Assembly: GCF_900105145.1 (NCBI RefSeq)
Contig: NZ_LT629752.1
Location: forward strand, 3,539,501-3,603,500
DNA from: Polaribacter sp. KT25b
GTDB lineage: Bacteria > Bacteroidota > Bacteroidia > Flavobacteriales > Flavobacteriaceae
DNA: 64,000 nucleotides
Direction of reading: 5' to 3'
The first letter of the stretch is position 1; the number at the start of each line of letters is the position of its first letter. Shown here piece after piece: positions 49,932 to 60,700 of this stretch. Both the position numbers and the translations under genes were made by a program. The notes beneath the pieces are model-generated. The model was not told the origin of the DNA. It was given only the letters and a program-made list of their open reading frames with translations, and made no database searches.

Positions 49932-52007
49932 ATGAGAAACATTAAAAAAGCTTTTTATACTACTGCAGTAGTTTTTATAGCGTTTATGTCTTGTAAAACA
50001 GACAAGCCAGAAGAAAAAACTCCTGGAATTGCCCTAGAAAATATGGATAAAACCGTAAAACCTACCGATGACTTTTTTAGACATGTAAACGGAACTTGGT
50101 TAGACAAAACAGAAATTCCAGACGATCAAACTTCTTGGGGTGGTTTTAATCAATTACGTAAAAAAACAGATGCAGATGTTTTAACTATTTTAAATAAAGC
50201 CATAGAAAATAGTAATTTTCCTAAAATAAAAGATGCTAAAGGAAACGAAATAGATTCAGATCAAGAAAAAGCAGTAAACTATTACCAAACCATAATGGAT
50301 ACCGTTGCTAGAAACACACAAGGCAAAGCACCTGTAATGCCTTATTTAGCAAAAGTAGATGAACTTAAAACAAAAAAAGATATAGAAACCTATTTAACAA
50401 ACATGGCTCCTTATGGCGGTGGTGGTTTTTATGGTTTTGGTGTTTTTAATGATCTAAAAAATAGTAGTCAATACGCAGGTTATATGAGCAGTGGTGGCTT
50501 AGGTTTGTCTAGAGATTATTATGTTGATGCTAAAGTAAAAGACAAGCTAGAAAAATACGAGGTTTTTGTAGCAAAAATGTTACAAGAATTTGGTGATGAT
50601 GCAACTACGGCTAAAAAAAATGCCGCTACTATTGTTGCTTTAGAAACTAGTTTGGCAACACCAATGATGTCTAAAGAAGAAAGTAGAGATATTCGTAAAA
50701 TCTACAATCCAATGACGGTTGCAGAATTACAAAAACTAGCGCCTTCAATAGATTGGCAAGCACATTTAAACGGAATTGGCGTTACAAATTTAGAAACTGT
50801 AATTGTAACAGATCCTGGATACTTTAAAGCTTTAGGTGCTATTTTTGCAAAAACCTCTGTAGCAGATATTAAATTATTATTACGCTGGAACACTATTAAT
50901 AGTTCTTTAGGTTCTTTATCTACAGATTTAGAAACTGCAAATTGGGAGTTTTATTCTAAAGAAATGCGTGGTGCTAAAAAACAACGCCCAAGAGATGAAC
51001 GTGCTTTGGGTAGCTTAAACGGTGCTGTTGGTGAAGCTTTAGGAAAACTATATGTAGAAAAAATGTTTCCGCCAGAAGCTAAAGAAAAAGCCAAAGAAAT
51101 GATAGACAATGTAATGCTTGGTTTCGAAGCTAGAATTGCACAATTGCCATGGATGAGTGCAGTTACTAAAGAAAAAGCTTTAGAAAAATTACACAAATTA
51201 ACGGTTAAAATTGCTTACCCTGATGTTTGGAAAGATTATTCTGAATTGCAGGTAAAAGGCTTAAAAGAAGGTGGTTCTTATTTTGAAAATGCAATAAACG
51301 TCACCAAATGGAATTACAATAAAAATATGGATAAATTAGGTAAAGAAGTAGATAGAACTGAATGGGGAATGTCACCACAAACCGTAAACGCCTACTTTAA
51401 TCCTGTGAATAATGAAATTGTTTTTCCTGCGGCAATTTTACAACCGCCTTTTTATGATTATAAAGCTGATGAAGCTGTAAATTATGGTGGAATAGGAGCT
51501 GTTATTGGGCATGAAATTTCACATAGTTTCGATGATTCTGGTGCTCGTTTTGATGGCGATGGAAATTTAAAAAACTGGTGGACAGAAGATGATTCTATAA
51601 AGTTTAAAGAAATTGGCGGGCAATTAATTAAACAATATTCAGACATTATTGCTATAGATTCTATGCACTTAAATGGTGAATATACATTAGGAGAAAATAT
51701 TGGAGATTTAGGTGGTGTACAAGCTGCTTACGAAGGTTTACAAATTTTCTTAAACAAAAACGGAAGACCAGAAAATATTGATGGTTATACTCCAGAACAA
51801 CGTTTTTTCCTTTCTTGGGGAACCATTTGGAGAACAAAAATGCGTGATGAAGCTTTAAAGAATTTAATTATGACAAATCCTCATTCACCAGGAATGTACA
51901 GAGCATACATGCCACTTAAAAATGTAGATGCATTTTACAAAGCGTTCGACGTTAAAGAAGGAGATAATATGTATTTAAAACCAAAAGACAGAGTTAGAAT
52001 CTGGTAA
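49932..52007 (+). CDS. M13-family metallopeptidase lipoprotein (neprilysin/PepO-like)
   Basis: This 691-residue zinc peptidase has a lipoprotein signal (MRNIKKAFYTTAVVFIAFMS then Cys21). The body matches M13: KPTDDFFRHVNGTWLDKTEI, VNAYFNPVNNEIVFPAAILQ, the zinc motif HEISHSFDDSG, and ENIGDLGGVQAAYEG with the third ligand Glu. The C-terminal KPKDRVRIW is the usual family end. It would degrade oligopeptides at the cell surface or periplasm. It lies 76 nt downstream of the prolyl oligopeptidase, so the two may be co-expressed. A terminator follows. Confidence 0.95.
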   Translation: MRNIKKAFYTTAVVFIAFMSCKTDKPEEKTPGIALENMDKTVKPTDDFFRHVNGTWLDKTEIPDDQTSWGGFNQLRKKTDADVLTILNKAIENSNFPKIKDAKGNEIDSDQEKAVNYYQTIMDTVARNTQGKAPVMPYLAKVDELKTKKDIETYLTNMAPYGGGGFYGFGVFNDLKNSSQYAGYMSSGGLGLSRDYYVDAKVKDKLEKYEVFVAKMLQEFGDDATTAKKNAATIVALETSLATPMMSKEESRDIRKIYNPMTVAELQKLAPSIDWQAHLNGIGVTNLETVIVTDPGYFKALGAIFAKTSVADIKLLLRWNTINSSLGSLSTDLETANWEFYSKEMRGAKKQRPRDERALGSLNGAVGEALGKLYVEKMFPPEAKEKAKEMIDNVMLGFEARIAQLPWMSAVTKEKALEKLHKLTVKIAYPDVWKDYSELQVKGLKEGGSYFENAINVTKWNYNKNMDKLGKEVDRTEWGMSPQTVNAYFNPVNNEIVFPAAILQPPFYDYKADEAVNYGGIGAVIGHEISHSFDDSGARFDGDGNLKNWWTEDDSIKFKEIGGQLIKQYSDIIAIDSMHLNGEYTLGENIGDLGGVQAAYEGLQIFLNKNGRPENIDGYTPEQRFFLSWGTIWRTKMRDEALKNLIMTNPHSPGMYRAYMPLKNVDAFYKAFDVKEGDNMYLKPKDRVRIW

Positions 52008-52054
52008 GATTAAAAACTTATATGCTAATTTTCTCTGCTAAAAATTATGCTTAG

Positions 52055-52089
52055 AAAAAGCATTCAAGAAAATTCTTGAATGCTTTTTT
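52055..52089. terminator. bidirectional terminator between convergent genes
   Basis: A perfect stem (AAAAAGCATTCAAGAA and its complement, 52055-52088) is flanked by A and T runs, serving the M13 peptidase and transporter genes. Confidence 0.88.
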
Positions 52090-52116
52090 GTTTGTTCACA
52101 TGTAAGAGCAGTTAAA

Positions 52117-53430
52117 TTATTCTTTTTTCAACCCAACTTTATGACCAAAGAAGGCATAATATAAAATTACCAAATAACACGGTAATAGAATCCAATATCC
52201 AAAAGAAGAAGCTTCTGCTAAAGCACTTGGTTCTAGTATTCCTGATGTAATTAATGCTACTTTTTTATGATCTACCAACGCACCATATAAAGGCGGAATA
52301 ATTGCACCTCCAGAAATTGCCATAATTAACAAAGCCGATCCTGTTTTAGTAAATTTACCTAAACCTGTTAATGCTAAAGGCCAAATTGCTGGCCAAACTA
52401 ACGCATTTGCAATACCTAAAGCTGCCACAAAAAGCACAGAGGTAAATCCGGTAGTTAAAACAATACAAAACGATAAAATGATTCCTAAAATAGCACTTGC
52501 CTTTAATGCAAAAGACTGACTGATATATTTTGGAATTAAAAAGACCCCCAAAGCATAAGTTACCACCATTGCCATAAGCGTAAATAAGGTAAAGAACTTC
52601 GCCTCCTCAACCGGAATGTTTAAAGAGATTCCGTAGGAAATAATTGTATCACCCGCAACTACCTCTACACCAACGTATAAAAATAACGCCAATACGCCTA
52701 ACCATAAATGTGGAAACTGAAAAATACTTGTTTTCGCTTTTTTGCCGATTTCAGAAACTTTAATAGGTTGCGCTTCTACATTTGGTAAAGGTGCTTTTCT
52801 TATTAAAATTCCTAATAAAAATAACACTACAGCCATTACAATATAAGGTGCAACCACGCTATCTGCCATGGTGTTTAATACATTTGCTTTCTCTGCCTCA
52901 TCAACCACCAATAATTTTTCTTTAATACTGCCTATACCAGAGAGTAAAAGAGTTCCAAAAATTACAGACCCTAAAGATCCTGCAACTTTATTCGCAATTC
53001 CCATAATAGCAATTCGTTTTGCAGCGCTTTCCATTGGGCCTAAAATGGTTATATATGGATTTGAAGCGGTTTGTAATAAAGTCATACCAGCGCCTTGAAT
53101 AAAAATTGCTAATAAAAAAAGCCAATAGGTTCTTGCTTCTGCTGCAGGAATAAAAATTAATGCGCCAATTGCCATAGTAATTAATCCTAAAGACATTCCT
53201 TTTTTATACCCTATTTTATTAATGATATAAGATGCAGGCAACGCCATAACCACAAAAGAAATATACGATGCAGAGGCAACAAGGTAAGACTGTGCGTCTG
53301 TTAACTCGTTAATGGTTTTCATAAACGGAATTAACGCACTGTTTACCCAAGTAACAAACCCGAAAATAAAAAATAATCCCGCAATAATAAGAATGGGTAC
53401 TAAGGTGTTTTTTTGTTGATTTTGTGTCAT
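52117..53430 (-). CDS. FucP-like sugar:proton symporter (MFS)
   Basis: This 437-residue protein has 12 membrane helices. The N-terminal LIIAGLFFIFGFVTWVNSAL, YIINKIGYKKGMSLGLITMA and QGAGMTLLQTASNPYITILG motifs are typical of the FHS family (fucose, glucose and galactose proton symporters). The substrate (fucose, glucose/galactose or another hexose) cannot be chosen from the sequence. It is convergent with the M13 gene. Upstream lies a 1.2-kb region without genes. Confidence 0.93.
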   Translation of the reverse strand: MTQNQQKNTLVPILIIAGLFFIFGFVTWVNSALIPFMKTINELTDAQSYLVASASYISFVVMALPASYIINKIGYKKGMSLGLITMAIGALIFIPAAEARTYWLFLLAIFIQGAGMTLLQTASNPYITILGPMESAAKRIAIMGIANKVAGSLGSVIFGTLLLSGIGSIKEKLLVVDEAEKANVLNTMADSVVAPYIVMAVVLFLLGILIRKAPLPNVEAQPIKVSEIGKKAKTSIFQFPHLWLGVLALFLYVGVEVVAGDTIISYGISLNIPVEEAKFFTLFTLMAMVVTYALGVFLIPKYISQSFALKASAILGIILSFCIVLTTGFTSVLFVAALGIANALVWPAIWPLALTGLGKFTKTGSALLIMAISGGAIIPPLYGALVDHKKVALITSGILEPSALAEASSFGYWILLPCYLVILYYAFFGHKVGLKKE

Positions 53431-54159
53431 GTATTATTTTTTTGTCTTATTGATATTGTTATACTTACAATTTTTTTTATGCATCCCTTTGAGACCACTT
53501 CTTTCGTCTTAATGCTAAATAACATTCAAAATATTACACAATTTGAAAGTAATACACACCCATAAACTTTACCGCAAATTACAAAAGAATATTGGAAGTA
53601 TTCTTAAAATTATTAGGTAGACACATATATTTTATCAAACTTTTATAGCTTATAACTTTTCCTTTTCCATATAGATAACATCTAATTACATTTCACCATG
53701 TTACTCATCATAACTAATGAAAAGCAAGTACAGTATACTACTTTTTAAGCATAAAATTAATTATATCTTGTTCTATGATTGTTCTTTTTGATGTACATAA
53801 AATTATCAAAAATGATAAACTATGAAGCCTATTTGTATTTTAATATAAACCTTTGCTCAATTAATGTAGCTTTATACATAACCACCAACACCTTTAAACT
53901 TCTCTACAAATGCAACAATCTTTTAAAAAACCATTACATATTTTGGTATCGAATGCATAAAAATTTCAATTTTTATCTATATTCTAAACATGCAGCAATA
54001 CAAAGAATGTACAATTTATTCCCCTAAAAAAAGATTTTCTAATAGATTTAGGCTGTTATTTTTAGTTGATATATGCGCTTAAAAGATACTTTTTGATGCA
54101 AGAAAAAAGCTTCTAGCGCAAGAATTAGAGGTTTAAAAAAGAAAAAAATGTCTAAAATA

Positions 54160-54268
54160 GCCCCTTTTAGAATTCAAAAACACCTTTTTTGAAGCGAAAA
54201 ACAAAGCTAAAACCACTAAAAAAGAGGTTGAAAATTGCATCAGGATGCAATTTGACCAAAAAAGGGGT
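54160..54268. other. possible structured RNA element
   Basis: CCCCTTTT (54161-54168) is complementary to AAAAGGGG (54260-54267). They enclose a near-perfect 10-bp hairpin AAATTGCATC/GATGCAATTT (54232-54253). No promoter box was found next to it, so the direction is unknown. Confidence 0.3.
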
Positions 54269-54510
54269 AAAAAAGCAACAAAAAAACATATTTATGTATT
54301 GCTTTTTAATAAAAACACAAGATCAGCCCGCATTTAAGACCATAAACCTATGTATACTAACTACCAGAAAAACAATTGAATTTTACAATGAACTTACGTA
54401 TAAAAATTAAAGTAAATTTTATTGATGTATTATACTACATCAACTAAAAAAAATACAGTATTACCACATTATAACATGCATTGTTTGCCATTAAAAAAAG
54501 TGAGTAAAAA

Positions 54511-54549
54511 AAACTCTTATAAACCATTTGTTTAAAAGAGTTTTTTTTT
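54511..54549. terminator. bidirectional terminator followed by a G8 tract
   Basis: A 14-bp stem with one mismatch (AAACTCTTATAAAC and GTTTAAAAGAGTTT) is flanked by A7 and T9. Eight consecutive G (54550-54557) follow the T-run, the longest G run noticed in this AT-rich window. Confidence 0.75.
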
Positions 54550-54648
54550 GGGGGGGGACTATTACCAAAAGTATGTACGTTAACATATTAGAATTAGATT
54601 TTTAAGAATTTAATCCTATTCTCAAATATAGCAAAAAATAGTTTAAAA

Positions 54649-55290
54649 TCAGAACCAAATTTCTACATACAACTCTTTAAAAGCGATAGCACTCGTTTTT
54701 GTATTACTTAAGGTGATGTATTTGTTTATTTCTTTAAGGCGATTTGCACCAGAAGGATGTGTAAATGTTTCACCACCTAAAATTAGCTTTAAATAAGCTA
54801 AGTCTTCTTTTAAAGCTTCAAAATAAATAGGTGCTTTTGTTTTGATAAGGTGAATGGCAATTAAATCTGCTAAATATTCTGATTTTTGATATTCATTTAC
54901 AAACGCCCCATTAGTAACATACCCTTCTAAATGAAACAAACGCGCTTGAGGTAACGTAGCAATATGGGCAACTTCGTGCGTTAAAGCAAATAACTGTATA
55001 CTTTTTTTTGATAAATTTACCAACCCCATACTTACCTCTACATACCCAAAAGAAGCACCTGCATTTATACCCATATCATCTTTTATAATTTGAAATTCTA
55101 TAGGTATATCTATTGCATTATAATCTGAGAATAATGGAATTATGGTATCGTTATACAATTGTTTTAACTTTGCTTCATTATCTAAAACAGTAGTTTCTTC
55201 ATCATCAAATATATCTGTTTTATTTTCTTTTAAATCATTACTACACATACAACATAGTAACAACAGCACAAAATATATGTATTTTTTCAT
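54649..55290 (-). CDS. M48-like zinc metallopeptidase lipoprotein
   Basis: This 213-residue protein has a lipoprotein-type signal (MKKYIYFVLLLLCCMCSND; lipid Cys among residues 13-16). The zinc motif is HEVAH (H105, E106, H109), followed ~30 residues later by a likely third ligand in SEYLADL (E138) and then HPSGANRLKEI. That arrangement resembles M48-type peptidases, although the protein is short. It lies beyond the SusCD-operon terminator, so it may use read-through or its own promoter. It probably sits on the periplasmic or outer-membrane surface. The substrate is unknown. Confidence 0.75.
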   Translation of the reverse strand: MKKYIYFVLLLLCCMCSNDLKENKTDIFDDEETTVLDNEAKLKQLYNDTIIPLFSDYNAIDIPIEFQIIKDDMGINAGASFGYVEVSMGLVNLSKKSIQLFALTHEVAHIATLPQARLFHLEGYVTNGAFVNEYQKSEYLADLIAIHLIKTKAPIYFEALKEDLAYLKLILGGETFTHPSGANRLKEINKYITLSNTKTSAIAFKELYVEIWF

Positions 55291-55302
55291 AGGTATAATT
55301 TT

Positions 55303-55341
55303 TATAAAAAAAGGAACACTCTAATTAAAAAGTGTTCCTTT
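55303..55341 (-). terminator. terminator of the SusCD operon
   Basis: An 11-bp perfect stem (AAAGGAACACT/AGTGTTCCTTT, 10-nt loop) runs into seven U on the minus strand, 40 nt after the lipoprotein gene stop. Confidence 0.85.
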
Positions 55342-55381
55342 AAAGGGTATAATATTTAGTTCTATTTACATTAACTATTTC

Positions 55382-56407
55382 TTAGTATGTAAATGTTTTT
55401 TCTACTGTAGCTAAACCATCAAAATAAGTATAAGATGATTTTGTTGGGTAATTATCTGTATTATACTCGTAAGTAATAGCATCGTCTGCTAAAGTTCCAG
55501 AAACTGGGTTGTTGGTGTTTACTAACTGAATTGCTGCATGTATAGCTGAATATGCTGCTGGATATTGACCTTTAAATGGGTTGTTTTTATCATCGTATGT
55601 TGCAACATAATCATCTCCATATCTTGTTTCTACAGTTACATTACCATCAACAATTGTAAAAGCTACTTCTGTAGTAGCGTCTGCATCTGTATGATCTGTT
55701 CTAACTTCTTTACTTAAATTTCCAGCTGCATCATAACTATATGCGTAAGTATACGTTAATGTACCGTCATTAGAGTAAAGTGCTTCTACAATTTGACCTG
55801 CATCATTATACTCGTATACAGTGCTTTCTTTAGCTTCTGTACTCTTTTTTTCGATAACTTGGTTTTTATCATCGTAAATTATGGTATACTCAGCAGTAAT
55901 TAGTGTACCCCAATCGTCTAATTCTACAGAATAAGAGCTTACAAAATTTGATTCGTTATACGTATACGTTGTTATTGAGTTTTCTCCAAATAAATCTGCA
56001 ATTTGGTACGTAAGCAATTGAGAACCACTACCAACTTCTCCTTTAATATTAATAGTTACGCTATATTCTTTTGTTGTAACGCCATCTTCTGCAGTTACCA
56101 CAAACGACATCGCTTCACCGTCTACAAAAGAAATAACTTCGCCTGATGCTGGTGTAATTGTTGCACCGTCTGAAATAACCATTGTTGGTGTTACAGCAGA
56201 AATATCTGTACCAAAAGGAACATCTATAGTAATTGCACTTCCTAAATCATAAGTAATGTCATCTGCATCTACATCGTTTATAGAAATTGTAAAATCGGTA
56301 ATTGTTGCTAGTGTTGATAAAGATATAGGATCATCATCATTAGAACATGAAACTGTTGTGATAGCGAATGCTACAAAAAGACTTAAAATCGAAAAAATTT
56401 TCTTCAT
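55382..56407 (-). CDS. DUF5018-like lipoprotein of the SusCD locus
   Basis: This 341-residue lipoprotein has a signal ending TVSCSNDDD (Cys21). The N-terminal ~100 residues form an immunoglobulin-like domain with VPFGTDISAVTPTMVISDGA, a pattern seen in DUF5018 domains of SusCD-associated lipoproteins. The C-terminal part has Tyr/Asp-rich YD-like repeats (VYEYNDAGQIVEALYSNDG, YSYDAAGNLSKEVR). It lies 32 nt downstream of the SusD gene and before the operon terminator. Such proteins typically bind substrate at the cell surface. Its ligand is unknown. Confidence 0.75.
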   Translation of the reverse strand: MKKIFSILSLFVAFAITTVSCSNDDDPISLSTLATITDFTISINDVDADDITYDLGSAITIDVPFGTDISAVTPTMVISDGATITPASGEVISFVDGEAMSFVVTAEDGVTTKEYSVTINIKGEVGSGSQLLTYQIADLFGENSITTYTYNESNFVSSYSVELDDWGTLITAEYTIIYDDKNQVIEKKSTEAKESTVYEYNDAGQIVEALYSNDGTLTYTYAYSYDAAGNLSKEVRTDHTDADATTEVAFTIVDGNVTVETRYGDDYVATYDDKNNPFKGQYPAAYSAIHAAIQLVNTNNPVSGTLADDAITYEYNTDNYPTKSSYTYFDGLATVEKTFTY

Positions 56408-56439
56408 TATTTATTTATTTATTTGTTATACTTTTATTT

Positions 56440-57756
56440 TTATAAATTCGGATTATTAATGGTGGCATCATCAGGAAATGGAATTGTATACCTAGCATCA
56501 TTTTTATCTAATTGATAGGTTTCACCATCGTAAGTTTTTGTAAGTAAAGGCTGTGTAGTTCTTCTTAAATCGTTCCATCTATGCCCTTCAATTGCAAATT
56601 CTCTTCTACGTTCTTCTAAAATTTCTGTTAGTAGATCACCTGCATTTAATGCATTAACTTTTAGTGTATAAGCCGCCATCCCATCTGATGTATATCTGTT
56701 TACTGCTAACTCAAGTAGTTTTTCTTTTGCTTCTGTTGATGCATTTAGTTGAGCGTAACTTTCTGCCTGAATTAAATACATTTCTGCTGTTCTAAAAGAA
56801 CTTTTAAATTTGGTTTCGGCACTTTTATTAGAATGATAAGTACCATCACTATCTTTATAAAAATAACTTGCAAAACGTAAATCTTCTGCTTGATTATAAA
56901 TAGATAATAAATTCTCTGAAATACTTGCATTAGATGTAATATCGAAAGAAGATACTTTTTCTAGTGCTAAAATTGCTTCTACCGAGTTATATTCTGATGG
57001 CATTATAGAATTATCAGAATTTAAATTTTGTAGACCACTATTAATCGATAAAGCTTCTGAAGAAGATGTTATTGCCTTTTCCCATTCTTTTTGGTATAGA
57101 TAAACACGAGCTTTAAAAGCTTTAACAGCTAGTGTAGAAAAACGGTACTTATACCCAGATTCTTGAGTATCTGTATTTATGAGTATTTCCGCCTCATTAA
57201 GATCGTTTAAAATTAAATTATAAACCTCTTGTACTGTTGCTCTAGTGTATTCTTTTTCAGAATCGTATACTGTAGTTATAGGCACACCAGCATCTTTACT
57301 TGCAGTTGCAGCATTAAAAGGTTTTGCATATAAATTAATTAAATCGAAATATTGCAAGGCTCTTAAAGCATAAGCTTCTCCTAATAATTGTTCTTTTTCT
57401 AAAGTATCACCTATCATAGTATCTGCATTATTTATAACATGATTGGTGTAAAATATGATGTTATAAATTGTAGCATAAGGATATGCAGTAGTTAACGGAC
57501 TTGGGTTTAAATCGTTCCAAATAAAAAGATCTTCGTACTGTTCTATACCTACAGAACTAGTACTTAAACTTAATTCATCTGATCTGTAAGTTGTTAATAC
57601 TTTAGAGTTTTTTGTAATGGCATAAGCTGCAGTTAAAAAACTTCTGTAATCATTTACACTTTTAGGTATAATTTGGCCTGTTGGCTCTATATCTAAATAG
57701 TCATCACAAGCAATAAAACTTAGTGAAAAAACCAGTATATATATTATTTTTTTCAT
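56440..57756 (-). CDS. SusD/RagB-family nutrient-binding lipoprotein
   Basis: This 438-residue lipoprotein has a signal ending SFIACDDYLDIEP (lipid Cys17). SusD features include the N-terminal LDIEPTGQIIPKSVNDYRSF, helical TPR-like repeats (EQLLGEAYALRALQYFDLIN, KAFKARVYLYQKEWEKAITS) and the end EERRREFAIEGHRWNDLRR. SusD proteins form the lid of the SusC outer-membrane transporter. It starts 12 nt after susC. The neighbouring peptidases suggest a peptide or glycopeptide substrate rather than a polysaccharide. Confidence 0.94.
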   Translation of the reverse strand: MKKIIYILVFSLSFIACDDYLDIEPTGQIIPKSVNDYRSFLTAAYAITKNSKVLTTYRSDELSLSTSSVGIEQYEDLFIWNDLNPSPLTTAYPYATIYNIIFYTNHVINNADTMIGDTLEKEQLLGEAYALRALQYFDLINLYAKPFNAATASKDAGVPITTVYDSEKEYTRATVQEVYNLILNDLNEAEILINTDTQESGYKYRFSTLAVKAFKARVYLYQKEWEKAITSSSEALSINSGLQNLNSDNSIMPSEYNSVEAILALEKVSSFDITSNASISENLLSIYNQAEDLRFASYFYKDSDGTYHSNKSAETKFKSSFRTAEMYLIQAESYAQLNASTEAKEKLLELAVNRYTSDGMAAYTLKVNALNAGDLLTEILEERRREFAIEGHRWNDLRRTTQPLLTKTYDGETYQLDKNDARYTIPFPDDATINNPNL

Positions 57757-57768
57757 GAATATTATTTT

Positions 57769-60700
57769 TTAAAACGTAAGGTTAAATCCTACAGAAATAA
57801 TTTTAGGTATTGGTTGAGCGTAAATACTACCATAAGTTTCTGGATCGAAGAAACCATCGTAATTAGTACCAATAACAAATAAATTGCGCCCTTCTATGTT
57901 AAAATTTAAACTAGAGAAATTTAATTTTTCGACGGCTTTTTTAGGGAATGAATAGCTAAACTTAATGCTGCTAATACGTAAATAAGAGATGTCTTTAATC
58001 CAAATATCTAAATCATCGTAAGTTCTACCATCATCAGAAGAGTTAAACCAATTATATACTAAATCAGTATCAAAACCTGGTGTATTAAAACCAATTAAGG
58101 CAGGTAGGTTACCTTTACCTGCTTTTAAAATATCGGTACTATAATTATTGCCTGGTTGTGCTTGAGTTAAATTATAACTTGGTGTGGCTTTTACAGTTTG
58201 CTTAAGATTAAAGTTGGTTAAAATACGTAAGCCAAATTGCTTGTATGTAAAACTATTATTAAAACCACCACTAAATTTTGGAGTAGCATCACCAATATAA
58301 GAATATAAATTTCTGTGTTCTTCTCTTGTTAGTTGACTACCATCTGTACCTTCTTCTAAATTATAAAAATCTACTGCTGATACTTTTACACCATCTCTCC
58401 AAAATAATGGAAGACCATTACTGTCTAATCCTGCTGTTTTAATACCAAAAATAGCTGTAGAACTATACCCTTTTAAAGAGGGTTTAAAATCTTCTTCTCT
58501 AATTTCTATATCTTCTACAATACTTTTGTTATGAGAGATGTTGAAACTTGACGACCATTTAAAATCATCTTTTTTAATATTAACAGTATGTAATAAAAAT
58601 TCGAACCCTTTGTTACTAACACTTGCCCAGTTGGTATTTATAAAACTAAAACCACTTTCTAAAGGAACAGATTGTAAGCCTATTAAATCTGTACTTGTTC
58701 TGGTATAATAATCACTTGTTATATGAATTCGATTATCAAGTAATCCTAAATTGAATCCAATATTAGACGATACCGTTTTTTCCCATCTAAGATTTGCATT
58801 TGGTGCACTAGTTGCTCTAATAATCTCTTCGCTTGTACCTGGTAAAATAGTCTCTGTATAATACTCACCAATTACATATGGAGATGTAGATTTATCAATA
58901 TTACCTTGTACACCATAAGAAGCACGTATTTTAAAATCGCTAATAAAATCTATATCAGATATAAAATCTTCTCTAAACACATTCCACGACCCAGCAACAG
59001 ACCATAAAGGTAAATATCTATATTTAGGATTTACCCCAAAAAGGTTAGAACCATCGTATCTTAAACTCGTAAAAAAAGTATATTTTTTATCTAAAGTATA
59101 AGATGCTGTTCCAAAAAATGAAGCATATGCGTTTTCATAATACGATTTACTGTACGTATCGAATAAAGAATTTGTTAAAGCTCTTTCGTCTGTTATGGCA
59201 ATTGTTGTTAGTGTATTTGCATTAAAACCAAAGCCTTTTGCATGGATTTCCGTTTTTTTATTCCTTCTGAATTCTGTACCAATCATAACATCTAGCTCAT
59301 GCCTATTGTTAAATATTGTGCTGTAGTTTGCTGTGGTTTTCCAATTATATTGAAATACATCAGAATTCCAATTTTGAATTATTCCGCCTTTTGGCATGTA
59401 ATATGCAGAACCACTTGAGGTATTATACTGAGATCTTTGTTCGTATTTTCTTGTATAATAACTTTCTTCGTCACTAAATTTTTCTGTTTTATCAAAATCT
59501 AACTGTAAACCTAATTGACTATTAATTTCAAAGTCTTTTGCAATCTTATAATTTACATCTAAAATAGCTTTTAAAGAGTTAGATATTAATTCGTAGTTTG
59601 TGTTTTCTCTTTCTTCTAAAACATTATAATTTAAATTTAGATCAGATCTTTCAACTAAATCAGGATCATAAACATAATCTCCATTTTCATCTGTAAGTGA
59701 TAAATACGGGTTTGCAGTTCTTGAATAATAAGAAGGATTTGTGTAGGCATCTGCACCTGTAATGTAAGAACTTGTTTTTGTTTGACTACCAAAAAGAGAG
59801 ACACCAACTTTTAATTTATCATTAATAGAAAACTTATCTTTAAGTGTAACATTATAACGTTGTTGCCCTGTGCCCGTAGTTGTACCTTTCTGATCAAATA
59901 AACCTGTAGAAAAATAATAGTTATTCTGATCATCTCCTCCAGAAATACTTACACTGTACTGTTGATTAACGGCAGTTTGGTATAACTGATCTCCCCAATT
60001 AGTGTTGGTTTGTTTTAAATTATTTATTTCGTTTTGTGTATTTAGTGAAAGACTTTCAAAACCATTATTTTGAAAGTTATCATATTCCCCATAATAATTT
60101 AAAATTCTAGCAACACTACCTCTATCTTGCTGATAAGTTAAGTCTGAACGACCTGCCAAATACAATTCGAAATCTACTTTTTGGCTAGAATTCATTAAAT
60201 TTAATTTACTAAAATTAGGCTTTTGTGTAACGAAAAAATTTCCATTAGCCTGTATACGCATAGACCCTTTTTTACCACTTTTACTTGTAATAACAATAAC
60301 TCCATTGGCTGCTCTTGCTCCATAAATAGAAGTAGCAGAGGCATCTTTTAAAACAGTAATACTTTCTATATCTTCTGGATTTAAACCTGCAATAGGATAA
60401 GATTCTAAATTATCTATATTGTCTTTATCTCTAAAATCTTCGGGTATATCGCTTCCGTCTAAAGGAATTCCGTCTAAAACCCAAAGAGGATCAGAAGAAC
60501 CATTTAAGGTTGCACTACCACGAATTACTATTTTAGCGGGTGCTCCTGGAGCTCCACTAGTAGGCTGAACTACAACACCTGCTATTTGACCCGTTAACAT
60601 ATGATCTATACTTGAAACCCCTGATTGCTCTATTTCTGCCACCTTAATTTTCTCGTAAGCCGATGTTATTTTACGTTTTTCAATTTTTTGATAACCCGTT

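Larger units (their letters stand above)
53431..54648. other. 1.2-kb gene-free region
   Basis: No credible gene is seen; the two longest frames (at 53779 and 54189) are low-complexity and lack family features. The right part holds possible RNA structure at 54160-54268 and a terminator followed by a G8 tract at 54511-54557. Confidence 0.5.

Noticed and set aside
53779..54410. Two frames of 82 and 73 codons in the gene-free region
   Set aside because: Their products are low-complexity (Lys/Asn/Tyr/Phe-rich) with no domain pattern, promoter or neighbour support.
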